A stretch of DNA of 64,000 nt from Muscardinus avellanarius (GCA_963383645.1 OY726571.1:25062116-25126115); one strand, 5' to 3'; positions 19,188 through 32,048 are shown, counted from the first letter of the stretch. Translations and numbers: made by a program. The notes: generated by a model not told the origin, from the sequence alone.

Positions 19188-19348
19188 ATGGGAGGGAGGG
19201 ATGGGGAGAGAATGGGGTGGGGATCGGGTGGGGGCTGACTGGGCGATGTGTGCATGTATGTCTACAAAAGTTTGTATCCCACTATGATGTATGAATACAG
19301 TGCACCAATAAAATAAAATTTAAAAAAAATAAATAAATTAAAAGGCTT

Positions 19349-22300
19349 TTTTTTCTTGGTGAATGAATTTGAAGCAAATTGGACAAAGGAGAATACTAAC
19401 TGCATACAAAATAATTTGTGGGAAAAATTGCTTTCCAAAACCAGACGACTAAAAACGTCAGCTGGAAATTGCTGACACTAGATTTAAGATTTTGGAAAAT
19501 GGAAGAGAAGGATGAAGCCATTCTCAGATATAGACAATAACTTGAATATAGCCATGGAGTTAGGTCCAGGCAAAGATGGTTGACCTAGTTTGCCTGAAAT
19601 CTTGGCTCCATGAGGAATTACCACAATGTTAACACCAAAAATACTGTGGCGTCCACATATGGTATGTTTAAATCTAATCTTAAAAATTGGGATTTCATTC
19701 TTTAAATAAAAACTTACTTGGGTTTTTAGCAGCAGACCACAGGATCCTATCTGTGTTTTATGAAAAATCACTTTGGCAGCAGGGTATACTGTCCAGAAGA
19801 GTTGGAGTAGAAAGAAACTGAATGCACTTCCTTCCAGTTTTTGTTCTCAGTCTCTACAAGGTGGACAGCAGGAAGCTGCTACAGCTCATTAGCCTGTCCC
19901 ACTTCATTCAGCATGGCCCTTCTTTACTTCGATAATAACAAGCAAAAAAAAAAAGAGAAGTCATTAAACTGAATATTACTATGATAAGTTTTCCCACCTA
20001 GAGAAACTCTTGTGCCCACAGTGAGACCAAAGCACAATCTCACACACAATTGGCCTTCATTTCTCTTGTTCACACCCAGTTAAACTCCTCCATGGATGTC
20101 CTTATGTGGACTGAGGAAGTTTCCTACATATTATTCAAAAATATTACTTGACACAATGCCTTTTTTCCAAAGCATGATGTATTTTTATCAGCCTGTTTTT
20201 AGGGAATGGCTGCCAGTTATCTTTGCAAAGGTTTCCTATGAATTGTGGCAGGTAGATCAAATTAAATACCAACCCAGACATCCTGAAGAAGAGAAAAATC
20301 AATGTAAATAAATGTAATTTCTAAATAAAATATGCTTTTACCTAATTGAAAAGTCATTACCAATTAGTCAAATACAACTTTAATCAGACATGAATGATTG
20401 AGGAATTCTATATTTAGAGAACACTGGCTGGCATTTTAAACCCCTCATGCCTTATGCCATTAGCCTTGAAAACCTTTTACCAGGTAACTGAGGTGTGAGT
20501 TTTAATTCCCAGTATCAAACCAAGAATAAAATTATTTTAATTATGGTCAACTGCATAGGGAACATTGATGGTCTAATTGCTAAGCTGTAATTCTGTATTC
20601 TGTCCCTGGGAGACATACACCTGAGCCAAGTGCTTCAATAATTCATTAAAGCACTTCCCTGTGCATCAATTATCAAATCATGTGCCTTGATTACTTTACT
20701 TGGGGAAAGCCACCCTTGTGAAAAAAGACTTTTACCAACCATCTAAACACAGGAAAAATTCTTTTTATTTTATGTTGACTTTTATAAAAAGAACACAAAA
20801 TCTTACAATAGCTTACAATAGCTGTCTTCTATCTATGTGCTAAAAGCAGTATGCAAAATGACTACATGACTACAAAGGCTACAGTCTAACCCAATTTATG
20901 TAGAAATAGGAGATATATAGGTTTGAGGTTTCTATCTCCCTCATTCTGTCTTTTCCAGTAGTTCATTATAAAGAATTATTACATTTTATTTAAATATCAA
21001 AATATTTATGGCCCAGGATCAGACTTTCTAATCTTTATCTCCTCATGTTGCCAAATTCAATACCTCCCAAATGCAGAGCAAATCATCAATTAACATTTTC
21101 ACCCAAACATACCAAAGTAAAAAAAATCATTAAAGAGATGAAAGCCAATGAACAAATACAAAAATAAGTGTCTATAGATTGAAAATGAAAAATAAATTAA
21201 TAACATAACTGCATAGCCTATTTCCTTACACAAAGAAGCCATTCTTAAATGTCCATTGGATAGTTAATCAACAAAACATTAAAAGAAAATGAGGGAACAA
21301 AAGCCTATATTTTTAATTTGGGGACAAATTTTTACCTCTACTGCCAATAAAAAAGGAGCAACACTTACTCAACATGAAACCTGCTCCTGTTCTAATCCAC
21401 AATGCTATGATAAAGGTATTTCTAAGCAGAAAATTGCTGGATTAATAATCACCAGAGAAATATAAATGAGAAAAGGACAATTCACTGATTGAATAATCAA
21501 TCCTGAATAGCTGAAAACTACTTTCATGGGGTTTACTAACTCATAATAACAAAAAACACTGAGTGTATTCACTCTCCATAATTATTATCTTTGTAAAACT
21601 CTTCTTCATACCGTAGTGTTAAGTGGATTCTAAGGGCCAATGTTTACACCAGAACTGAGCACAAGGGCAACATATTTATGTGCATCTGTATTTTATTATT
21701 ATGTCTGTGAATATGATGAAAAAGGGGGCCTTCAGGATAGCAACTCAACCTCTTGGACATTTGCCAATGTTTGTTTGCACAGCACGGCAGACAACACTAT
21801 CCTAATATTTGGAAATCTCAAGGTGGGAAACAGGGGACCAGTGAGGACAGGGTACGAGAGTCAAACTTAGAGTTCTGCCTCCTTCCCTCCCTCATCCACC
21901 TCTCATGTTGTATTTGAGATCCGGTTGAGACTAAGAAGAACTTTGTGTTGTGGTTACAGAGACAAGAGTATTCACAGTGGCAGCAGTAATAAGGATGGAG
22001 TGAAGAGCCCAGCACTATGGTAGCAAGCATCTGGTGGGCAGAGTCCAGCAGGGCAGTGATGTGCCTACAGGGATGTGCTGTGGACTGCATGGGGCAGAGG
22101 AAAGAGAGAGAGAGATGAGCCTAGGAGAGGGGCCACAGCTGCATTTCTTTTCTTTTCTCCCTGTTTTCTACATCTGGACAATTCTGAGCTTCCTGTGGTC
22201 ATTCTAACAGATCACTTCTCAGTTTAAATGAAACAGAATAGACTTTGATTTGCAACTGAGGTGCTCCCTGGTTTGTTAGGAGAATAAAATATAATCTTTA

Positions 22301-22419
22301 ACATGTAGTTTTCTGTGAAATGAGACGCGTTCAAGCACAAAAGTTAGACTCAACCACTTAGAAATGGTGAACTTTTCCCCACAGGCCACTCCGCCCTGCT
22401 TATAATGATTTCCTCGCAA
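19349..22419. other. single-copy sequence, no gene seen
   Basis: A minus-strand open frame at 19484-19771 (95 codons) and a plus-strand frame at 20096-20311 (71 codons) have no recognisable domain or splice context. The rest is AT-rich with short frames only. Confidence 0.4.
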
Positions 22420-22810
22420 AATAAATAACTCCCCTGGCCACCAAAGATGCCACGAGACAGCTTGTTTACCCCTTGGAAATTCTTCTTGCCTAATTATAAT
22501 AAAAAGTAGTCATTACATTTGGGGTTTAGTTAATTTTACACATAATCAGGTTAACTCATCATCGGAGCGAATAAATCAGTGAGTGGGAGGAAAGGAGAAT
22601 GCCAAATTAGATTATTCAACTAGAGACTCTGTCAATAAATGAAGGAAAACTTAACTAATTTAAAGTGCATTTTATTATACATGCTATAAAAAAAGGCCAA
22701 CTGGCTTTTTAATTTAGAGGTAGTTACTGCAGGTTGTTATAGCAGCCAGGGAGTTTGTAGTAAAGGGACTATTACGGGCATACGTTTATTTTTTTTGCTT
22801 CAATAAAAAG
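22420..22810. promoter_or_regulatory. candidate conserved non-coding element 1
   Basis: Repeat-free and rich in TAAT homeodomain cores (cctaattataataa, tagttaatttta, acttaactaattt), with atcagtgagtggg in between. The composition suggests an enhancer, but conservation is untested. Confidence 0.3.
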
Positions 22811-25693
22811 GTCATAAAGTATAGGGGTAGGTAGGAAGACTGCAGTGCACACATTTTGGAGAAGAGCCAAAGTCACAGTTCCGAGCTGTGACCCAGTAGG
22901 GATATAGCACAGTCACTGAAGACTGACAAAACTATCACACCGGATAGAGGCTGAAAATATTAAAGGATCAGAGACTATCTGAAGTTGCTGGCCTAATTCT
23001 CACATTATATAAAACTTATGTAATCCAAATGAGAGTGTAGAATCCTCAGATTTAATGTGACCCAGTGCCTGTAATGTCCTCCTGCCAGGAGCTTGACCAC
23101 TTTAAATAAAAATTTGCTATATTTTTAAGAGTGTTGGGTGTTGGTTAAATTAGGAGACATTGTGGAATCATAGAAACATAAAGATGTAAAGACAGTTAAG
23201 TGTGCATGCACATGTGTGTGAAAAACCTGAGTGTGAATGATATCTGAGATATTATTGGACTTTTTTTCTGATAGAGTCCAATTTTTTAAGTGCCGTGGTC
23301 TGATAGACTTTCATTGTTATTAAAGGTCTTTCTAAACTCCAGAATTGATGCATCCTCTCTCCATATGGATGAGTTCAGTAAAAGTTTTGTCACACTTAGT
23401 TCTGAAAATACAACACCAGGTTCAAAATGTTGAATTACATTTGAGGCAAAGAAGATTTAGTCTAACCAGAGAACCTAAAACTCCTAACAGAAGAATAATT
23501 ACCCTTTGCTTTTGTTTTTAGGCAGAAAAGATAAGTTTCTGACATGTAGTACTAGATTCTCTTAAATGACACCTGAAAAATAAGTCTTTTTCTGTGAACA
23601 TTTGCAATGTTTTAAAAATAAATAAATAAATAATATTGACAACCAAACTTCTAAGGACTGGTTGTCTTACTCTTGATAGAGATGAGCCTAATTCAAGCTC
23701 CAGCAATTTTTTAAAATAATATTTAAAATATTTTAATATTATCAGAATTCAAAACAAACACAGCCTCAAAAAGTGAGCTGCATCCAAAACAGAAAGGCTG
23801 TAAAATAGATCTAAAAACATAAGGCAGATATTCCTGTTTGTTTTTCTACAGTGTTCTATTTCTTAAAGTATGAAAATATAGACTTTGGTATGTATTTTAT
23901 TCCAAAATTTTGAGGGAGTAGAATTATTATAGAGAGTTTTAAGGTTATTTCTTAATCCCTAGCCACATGGCCATCAGATGAAAAGTCTCTAAATACTGAA
24001 TTCAAATTCTACTTTCAGGTTAGTTTTAAATCCATAAATCCAATTACTTAAGTCTTTAGTTTCATATATGTTTAGCATTTGTCTTCCCCATCCCCCAGTT
24101 ACTCTGTACCATACAGTCTTCATAAGGGGGAAAGCAAATTTGTATCATTCTCATCTAGGGGTGCTAGTCCTTTATCTCATCTATACTTAATTTGTAAACT
24201 ATAGACTATACTTACCAGAAACAAATTAAAAGAGTAAAACAGTCATTCTCATTATGATCCATCATTTTAGTTGTGTCACCTGAGACATCTTCCTAATAAT
24301 ATCCAGAAATGTAAACTAGCATTTGATCTCCCCTGTCAATTGACATAGTTACAACTATGATCTGGGTTTTTCTTTCATAAATATAGATGATTTGAAGAGA
24401 ATCATTATCCATGTATTCTTTGCAGGCCTCCTTGAGGATAAACCAGAGATTTTCCTCAAATAAAGGACTCTTAATCTTTAGTTTAAGCCCAAATGCTATG
24501 GATGAACCAAATTATGTATTTGACTATAATTTCAAGGTGTTCATACATATTTCAGAAAAAATCCCAGTTCACAAGGTTTAATAACACAACGTCATAATCT
24601 GTTCTTTAAAGATGACTTTAATTTTGGAGAGACCACTGAGGCCTTTGGCCCACACGTAATTGATTAAACTCAACAAATAGGAGTCATTCATATGGTTAAG
24701 GTATCACCATTTGGACTGGGAAAATGGAAGGAGGAGACAGTAAGAGGTTTCCTTTATGTCATATTTTTTTTCACGGCAGTAGAATTACATAAATTTGTCA
24801 TTTTGGGAAGTGCGGGGTTATAAATTCCTCATGACCAAAAAAAAAAAAAAATCCCTAAATGGCTAAATGGTTTCCCTAGAATCAAAGCTAGCTTCAAGGG
24901 AAAAATGGCTCTGAGAGCCAGCACACAACACCAGCCTCTCTGTAACAGGGGAAAAAAAATGGACAGAGAATAACGGCTTCAACAAGGCTCGCTGGTTGAC
25001 CATGGAAATGCTCTCACTCTTTGTCTCCATTATTTGCTGCCTGACAATTTTTCCCAGCAGTGAAAGGCAAGCTCACCCTCTGGGAATAGGTTCAAATATA
25101 AATGACTGAGAACCTTGTCAAAGGTCCTCTGTACCTGACACCCATTCCTCCCACTCTCCCTCCCTGAAGGGCACTTCATTTTCACTTTATTACTTTTTCC
25201 CTCCAAGGGACGATTAGGGTCCCAGAACCAAAAAGGTCATTATAAATGGAAGTTCTTGATTATAGGCCAGAATCTCCGTCCTGCTCACCTTCTTCTCCCT
25301 TTCCTTCCATTCTGCCTTTTTAATAATGCCCTCTGCAATTGCAGGGTCCTAGCCCACTGTTTGATATTTGAAAGTGGCTTTGGCTATGGCTGCTGTAAGA
25401 CCTCCCTGAAAGGATCCTTAATGAACATGTGCAACTGGAAAGTGTTGCTTTGTTGTCTATTTACTCTGTTTCCAACATGACAGCTGACAGCCTCCCATGC
25501 TAAGGGAAAGGATAGGCCATGACTTCTGAGAGCCAGAAATGGTTTTCTTTACTTTTTATTCCCTGTGAAAGTCAGGTTTGCTCATCCAGAGCTCTCTTCC
25601 ATGATGTGGTATTGTGAAAATTGCAGTCATTGGCTTTCTTGGAAGAGTTAAAAACGAGAAGAGCCTTCTTTGCAATGAATGACAAGAACTTTG

Positions 25694-25696
<3 letters not shown>
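22811..25696. other. single-copy sequence, no gene seen
   Basis: Includes a repeat-free block at 24950-25130 that could be conserved. No exon or repeat was recognised with confidence. Confidence 0.4.

Positions 25697-25725
<29 letters not shown>
25697..25725. repeat. poly(A) tract
   Basis: 29 consecutive A residues, no recognised retroposon body attached. Confidence 0.9.
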
Positions 25726-25728
<3 letters not shown>

Positions 25729-26061
25729 CAAAATGATAAAAATCACAGAATGCTCCACAAAAGAAATGGCTAATGTCCTTGAAGTAACCATGCATGATGC
25801 AATTCTGGTTGGCAGCCTACATTTGAAAGTGACATGTAGAAAAAATAAAGATGGCTTGAAATCTGCAAAATCAAGTCTCGGTTCATATTGACCCATTGAG
25901 CCCTATAGGATGTGCTTAAAGCCTTAAACTATGAAGGTCATAGTTTCCATGCTGAGAAGTGGGGTATATGGCAGCTTAGCTGGTCATTGAAACTACTTAT
26001 CTTCAAAATCTCAAAATTGTATTCATCTATCTTAATCTTATTTGATATTAAATGTTACAAA

Positions 26062-26205
26062 AATCTTGTTAAGCTTTATAGCCACTATTAATATCTCCTT
26101 TCCAAAGAGGAAAGAAAACTCAGAGGTACTCTTATTTCTCAGGCTAAAGAGTGGCAGAGCTAGTACACAAACTCAAAACTTCTTCCAAAGCAAATGTGGT
26201 TTTCA
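26062..26205 (-). mobile_element. MIR fragment, minus strand
   Basis: Order of gaggaaagaaaactcagagg, gagtggcagagctag and acacaaactcaaa follows the antisense MIR core. Confidence 0.5.
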
Positions 26206-26241
26206 CTCTGTATTTCAGTGGTACATTGAATTCTATAAGGG

Positions 26242-26452
26242 TAGCCACACATGGTGGTGCACACTTGCAATCCCAGCACTTGGGAGGCTGAGACAGAAAG
26301 ATCTAAGGTTCACAACCAGCCTCAGCTACTTAGTGAGACCCTCTGCAACTTAGTGAGACCCTATTTCAAAATAAAAAATAAAAAAATATGGCTGAAAGCA
26401 TAGCTCAGAGGTAGGATGCCCCTGGGTTCAATCCCCTGTCCTGAAAAAAAAA
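26242..26452 (+). mobile_element. dimeric SINE
   Basis: Full SINE with the perfect duplication aattctataaggg at 26229-26241 and 26453-26465. Confidence 0.92.
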
Positions 26453-26544
26453 AATTCTATAAGGGTTTCTTGTTGAAACTAATTTTCCCTCTGATAATCT
26501 CAGTCTGCTTCCTTACAAATGTCTAAAATGAGAAGGTTGCTTTC

Positions 26545-26780
26545 TTTTCTTGGGCAGGCAAAACGGCGACTTAGGTAAGCATCGGTGTATTAGAGTTAAA
26601 ATTCTTTGAAATGAGAAGCTGATTTACCAAACACCATTTAAATTAAGAAGATGCTAAATGTGGCAGTGTTCTCACTCCTGCTGCCACAGGTCAATTATGC
26701 AAGCTCTTTATTGCCAGTTTATAATTAGATTCACCAGAGACTTATTAACCTCCGGGAAGAGTTATAAGTTTTATAGAAAG
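26545..26780. promoter_or_regulatory. candidate conserved non-coding element 2
   Basis: Repeat-free stretch retaining CpGs (aaacggcgactt, catcggtg) beside AT-rich motifs (ttataattagattc, caattatgcaagc). Conservation is untested. Confidence 0.25.
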
Positions 26781-27330
26781 CAAGATGAAAAAAAAATCAT
26801 CATCATACCCTCACTCATAGAAAGTACAATTTGAAGCAAAGATAAAAGATAAAATAAATATAAGATTCAACTTACTCCTATGCATGTACGAATCACCTGT
26901 GTTTTAAGAGATTTCCTGCACCCCAGAAACATTCATCTAACAGGTTCATATTCTAGGGACATGTCATGTGTGCCACTCTTGTGTAGATGGCTTCCCAACC
27001 ACACTGAGAAAAACAGAGGGAGAGCGAGAGGAGGAAGGGGGTTTCCGGATAAGAGCTGCAAATTGGAATTTGCAATGTAAGACCAAGTCACCCTCCCTGC
27101 TGCAGACTTTGAATGGGAGCATTGCTAACAGTAATATATAATTAAGTTCTGCCTTCAAAAATCATTGAGATCAAAATACTGTAATGGATAATAATTCGAC
27201 TAGCTTTTAGTTTGACATCTCTTCAGTGCCTCTTATTATTTGTAGCTACAATAAAACCTCATTGATACATTGATAGAGACCTTAAGTGGACTGAAGTGAA
27301 TTTATCAACTACTTTAAAAAAATTATTTGA
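26781..27330. other. single-copy sequence
   Basis: No gene or repeat recognised. Confidence 0.4.
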
Positions 27331-27511
27331 GTGGGATGTGGTGGGACTGAGATGGCAGAATTACAGGTTCAAGGATAGCCTGGGCAATGTAGTGAGGCTC
27401 TCAGCAACTGAGCAAGACTCTGTTTCAAAATGAAAATTGAAAAGGGACTGGTGGTGTAGCTCAAGTCCTGTACAGTGGCCCTGGGTTCAATCCTCAATAC
27501 CACCAAGAAAA
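27331..27511 (+). mobile_element. degenerate dimeric SINE
   Basis: Recognisable from ggcaatgtagtgaggctctc and ccctgggttcaatcctcaat; the left half is deleted in part. Confidence 0.7.
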
Positions 27512-27644
27512 AATGATTTGGAAAAACAATAAGAATATTTTTACCATCAAATTAGCAATTTTTGTTTACATGTTAGTTCTCAGTACCTGGGAGGTAGGCA
27601 ATAGCATATAGTACCTATAGGAATGTAAACTTGTGCAATATTTA

Positions 27645-27847
27645 TTTTTATTTATTTATTTATTTTTGGTGGTACTGGTGTTCCTGGAAGCCCTTCTACC
27701 TCTGGGCTATACCCCCAGACCTATTTTATACTTTTTATTTGGAAACAGGGTCTCTTAAGCCAGCACGGCTGGCTTCGAACCTGCGCGATCCTCCTGTCTC
27801 CCGCCTCCCAAGCGCGGGGATTACAAGCGTGGGCCACCACGCCCGGC
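27645..27847 (-). mobile_element. young dimeric SINE, short subtype
   Basis: Antisense, CpG-rich and little decayed, with the perfect duplication gcaatattta at 27635-27644 and 27848-27857. An ATTT-repeat tail lies on the left. Confidence 0.93.
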
Positions 27848-27857
27848 GCAATATTTA

Positions 27858-28812
27858 AATTGTCCCCAGAAGTAATTTGGAAATTTGTACTAAAAGCTTT
27901 CAAAATGGTCAGACTCTGTGGCTCAGAAATATGTTCTATCTTAATGAGGAAATATGCACAAAGATTAAATATATATATGCAAATGTGTTTATAATAGTGA
28001 ATTATTTGCAAGTCTAAATGTCCATGATAGGGAGGTAATTAAGTTAATTTTGATGTAGTTCTATTAAGCTATCAAGTCCTAAGTGCTCAAATGTATCTAG
28101 TGCTTATCTCAGCTGAGCCCTAGCCTCAGTTCCAAGACTGAAGAACTGCCATCTGGGAGAGAGAAACATATGTTCTGGCATCCCCAGTTGAAATCTAGAG
28201 TGCATTTCCCCTAAAGAAAAAAATATAAATAGTCAGTGTGTTCTCAACTGCTAGAAGCCTTAATATAAACCTTAAAACTTTAGCAGAAACATAAACCTTA
28301 GAAAATATAATAGTGCTATTTATATAATAATAAATCCAAAACTATTATGATTACTATATGGAAAAAGATATTTTGAATTCTTAGCAACTGACTCATATAG
28401 TGACATTAAGACCATCATCAGCTCATTATCTTTCTTCTGTACATACACACAGAGCTTGGCCATATGCCTTTTTAATAACTTCCAGGATAAAAACTCAAAA
28501 TCTCAAAGTCACAAAATAATTAGAACAACTGTCAACTCAACTATGAAATGGAGTTATTTAACAACAACTGCAATGGAGATTTTTGTACTACAGAAAAGAA
28601 AAATGAGGCTATCCTGCATAGTGGATTTTAGGTTGTTGTTTTAAATAACAATTGTGATGTGAAATGACTAATCTAGCAGCATGAGCTCACCTCAGCATTT
28701 ATGAAGGACTTAAAATCATTACAATCATTGAAAATTTACATAACAATATCACATAATGTATTTACATATATTAGTGCCATGTATTCTGGGAATTCAATAG
28801 TAGACAAAACAG
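27858..28812. other. single-copy sequence
   Basis: AT-rich, no gene or repeat recognised. Confidence 0.4.
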
Positions 28813-28814
28813 AA

Positions 28815-29022
28815 TTTTTTTTTTTTTTGCGGGTCTGAGGATGGAATCCGGGAACATTCGACCTCCAAACTACACCCCCAGCCCTATTTTTTATTCCTTA
28901 TTTTGAAACAGGATCTCACTGAATTGCGAAGAGCCTAAGTAGCTGAGGCTGTCCAAGAACCGTGATCTGCCAGTCTCAGCCTCCCAAATGCTGGAATTAT
29001 AAGCTTGTGCCAACACACCTGG
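28815..29022 (-). mobile_element. dimeric SINE
   Basis: Antisense full-length copy with imperfect flanks acagaattt / acagaaattt. Confidence 0.85.
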
Positions 29023-29468
29023 CAAGACAGAAATTTGTAACCTTAATATTTCTAATAAATTCAAGCCCAATACGGTTATAGCTTAATTTTTAGGAGTTTA
29101 ATGCTTTTAATAATTTTTGATGAGAGCAATTTTTTCTGTCCTGAGATGTTTTCTCTCTCTTCCCTCTCTTCCTCCCTCTCTCCTTTCTTTCTTCCCAGCT
29201 GCTCCTGGCTTATGTTTCTGAAACTGGCATTCTGAAAATTTTTCCACAGTCACCTTTGTATTTATTGGCATAGAAGTGCAATAACAAAGAGATTACATTT
29301 TCTTTTACCTATAATTTCAAAGCAGTCACTTGACCTACAGGTCAACCATGAGCCATAGCTGTTCAGAGGATTGTAATTTCAAGGGTGAATGTAGTACTGT
29401 AGCTTTCTTAAGGAATTTATTTGAGATAAATCAAGCTTATTTCAGTTTTTACTGTCTTGGCCTCAAAT

Positions 29469-29474
<6 letters not shown>
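29023..29474. other. single-copy sequence with a short pyrimidine-rich tract
   Basis: TCTC/CCTC-rich at 29150-29200. No gene recognised. Confidence 0.4.
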
Positions 29475-29523
<49 letters not shown>

Positions 29524-29546
29524 CCTTTCTTATTCCTCTTAAGAGG

Positions 29547-29592
<46 letters not shown>

Positions 29593-29613
29593 CCTTTCTT
29601 ATTCCTCTTAAGA
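29475..29613. repeat. duplicated (AT)n array with palindromic spacer
   Basis: Two (AT)n runs of about 40-45 bp, each followed by the same 23-bp segment ttccctttcttattcctctt-aag. The first copy continues into the 12-bp perfect palindrome cctcttaagagg. Confidence 0.9.
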
Positions 29614-30015
29614 TCTTCCAAAAGATTTTATTACATTATAGAGTTCTCTTAACAAATCATCAATACTTTCCCAGCCCAAATAAACACAGGTAGCAGATAT
29701 ACACAAAGAAAAGTTTCTGCATGTCTATGTTTTACAAACAGAAGATAAATTTTCTGTGCATATGTGTATCTATTCATTTATTATTTTTATTCTAAGTAAT
29801 TCCCTTTGCTGAGATATTTAATCCTACTTCAACTGCTTTAGTTGCTATATTATTCCCAGAAGTTGTGATAAATGTATTTAGTCAGTAAATAGAGTTTCTG
29901 TATGGGTCAGTCACTATCCAAAGTATTAGCAATCAAGTGGGCAAATGAGATGTTCTCTGCCTTTGCTGAGTTTTCAGTCTAACAAAGAAGATGGACATTA
30001 ACTTAATATTCAGAG

Positions 30016-30016
<1 letters not shown>
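29614..30016. other. single-copy sequence, possible ancient repeat
   Basis: 29900-29990 weakly resembles an old mammalian interspersed repeat (ttttcagtctaacaaag). No gene. Confidence 0.3.

Positions 30017-30053
<37 letters not shown>
30017..30053. repeat. (GT)n microsatellite
   Basis: Uninterrupted GT run next to an antisense SINE tail. Confidence 0.95.
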
Positions 30054-30055
<2 letters not shown>

Positions 30056-30246
30056 TTTCCTGGGGATTGAACTACCCAGGGGCATTCCACCTTTGAGCTA
30101 CACCTCTTACCTTCTTTTTTTTTTTAAATGGTTTCACTAGGTTGCTAAGAGTCTCGCTAAATTGCTGAGGCTGACCTGGAACCTCTGATCCTCCTTTCTA
30201 AGCCTCCCAAGTACTGGGATTACATGTGTGTGCCACCATTCCGGGT
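30054..30246 (-). mobile_element. dimeric SINE
   Basis: Antisense, from ggggattgaactaccc to gtgtgccaccattccggg. Confidence 0.85.
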
Positions 30247-32048
30247 ATAAATATCTTTTTATATTTTCACACTTTTTAAGAATATAACAGCATCTATACA
30301 AATCAAGTTTCAAACCTACAAAGCATAGGGAATTCCTAAACTTCCAGGGATAGTACATGATATGAAATATTATGAGTGGGTTTTTATGTTTTCTAGCTTT
30401 TTTTCTCTATCAGCCATTACGTATGGGACCTACTCAGGTCTCAGTTCAAGATATTATCCATGTTGTGATACCTCATCCTCTCCTAATGCCATTTTATGCA
30501 TTTCTAGAGACTTCAATTATTATGTATATGAAAGTGACACATTTATGTCTTATTACAAAAACTTCTTGACTAAATTTCCTTGGATTGGATTGATTTATCC
30601 AATCTCTTGGGATATCTTTAAGTCATCTCAAAACCGATGACCTGGATCTGGTGTTCATGACCCTGAAGACTGGGTCTTCTTGTGTTGCTCCAGTTCCTAA
30701 ATAAAGACACACTGCTTGTCGGAAGCCTCCTAGATCTGAGCTCACCTGCCACATCCCCAGGGCAGTCTTACCTGAACCCTGGATATGCTTCCCATCATTC
30801 TTCCTATACGCTTTCATTTCCCTATATTTATTATAAGTCATAGTTATATATTTTTATAAATATTAATATAACTTTCCTAATATATTTATATATGAATATT
30901 TAATTTTTAGAAATTTCTGCTACAGTAAGCCTACTATTATAGCCCTAATAGTTAAGTGAATGCATGATAGAACTTAGAATCTCAGTTACCTGGATTCAGA
31001 CCCTCTTAGAAAAATGGGACCAGTTGCTAGTTTCTTGAGCAGCCTTAGCAAGTAGTATAAGAGCTCATCTTGAGTCAACAAGAGAGTCTGGCAAAATGGA
31101 GAGAGTTTCAGAGGACGCTGGACACTGTTGTATTGTCTAATGCATATAATCTTGCTTAAGGTTCTTCCAAAAGAGATAGAGCATAGAATTTCTTTGATCT
31201 GATCCTTTCTGAGAAGGAGTCAATAGAGAATAAAATGTATTTTCCAGGTGCCAATAGAAACAGCTGTTATAAATCCCTCCATAGGGTTTACTCTTCCCAG
31301 AGAAGCTACTAGAAGCCTGGCCGTTGACACCACTGATAGGAAGAGCAACTTTTTCTTTCACCAGGAGCCACTGAGAACAGCTGCAGTGAGAATCATTGTC
31401 ATTAGGATGGTCACCAGTAATGTCTGTTCCAGAGGCCACGCCTGAGGGAAGTAATGTCAAGTAGTACTCGTGGATGCCAAGCTCCTTCCCCCCAAAGCAA
31501 CCAAAGGGGTAACAATATAAGAAAGGTAGACTGCTGGAGCCACAAAGAGTTCTAGTCCTCTGTTTTCTTATTATACTATTGACTTATAAGACCAGAGAGA
31601 TCTCAGTTCTCTCAGTAGAAGAAAACAATTTTTGAAAGTAAACTTGACTGAGACCACCCCCCTTCTCCAAAGCCTTAAAGAAGGGTTCGCATTAATTCTA
31701 GGCATACTGAACAAGAAACTAGTTCATAGAATCCCAGTTGAAGGGACAACTCAGAGTAATGAAAGAAAATGTAAATGTTTCTCCTTCAAAACGAGGTGAA
31801 AAGATCGGACTCAGCATTCGTTCTATAAATGTAAGGCTCTATCTTATCTGCCATTGTAGCCCAACAGCTTCTAGAATAGGCACTACAAATAGTTAAATGA
31901 ATCAATGATAGAATAGGTAAGTGAATGGACAAAGTCATGGTTTTCATTTACTTTAAAATGTATTATAATAATAGAATATATGATTTCTTTTAAGTGGAGA
32001 CAAATTAATATATTGAACAATGCAAATATAGTTAAAATATATGATATT
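30247..32048. other. single-copy sequence
   Basis: Overlapping short frames at 30362-30640 have no known domain. 31850-31925 may be a degraded L2 3' end (aataggcactacaaatag). No gene recognised. Confidence 0.4.

Larger units (their letters stand above)
16565..19332 (+). mobile_element. full-length ORF1-only L1-derived (HAL1-like) element, copy 1
   Basis: Bounded by ataaattaaaaggctt at 16552-16567 and 19333-19348. The 5' boundary is ambiguous by 3 bases, and copy 2 suggests it begins cttccgggaagatggcg. Map: 5' UTR 16565-17354, ORF1 17355-18272, short linker, inverted ORF2-derived block 18395-18992, unidentified segment 18993-19187, L1-type G-rich 3' UTR 19188-19310, aataaaataaaa signal and A-tail. 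No sense-strand ORF2 is present. A second copy at 42177-45009 has the same ends and order, so this is a propagated family and not a one-off rearrangement. It resembles half-L1 (HAL1) elements, which also lack ORF2. Confidence 0.88.

Noticed and set aside
19484..19771. Minus-strand 95-codon open frame
   Set aside because: No recognisable domain, no splice sites evident and no neighbouring exons; kept only as unexplained.
29330..29693. Frames encoding repeated isoleucine-tyrosine
   Set aside because: Translation of the (AT)n arrays.
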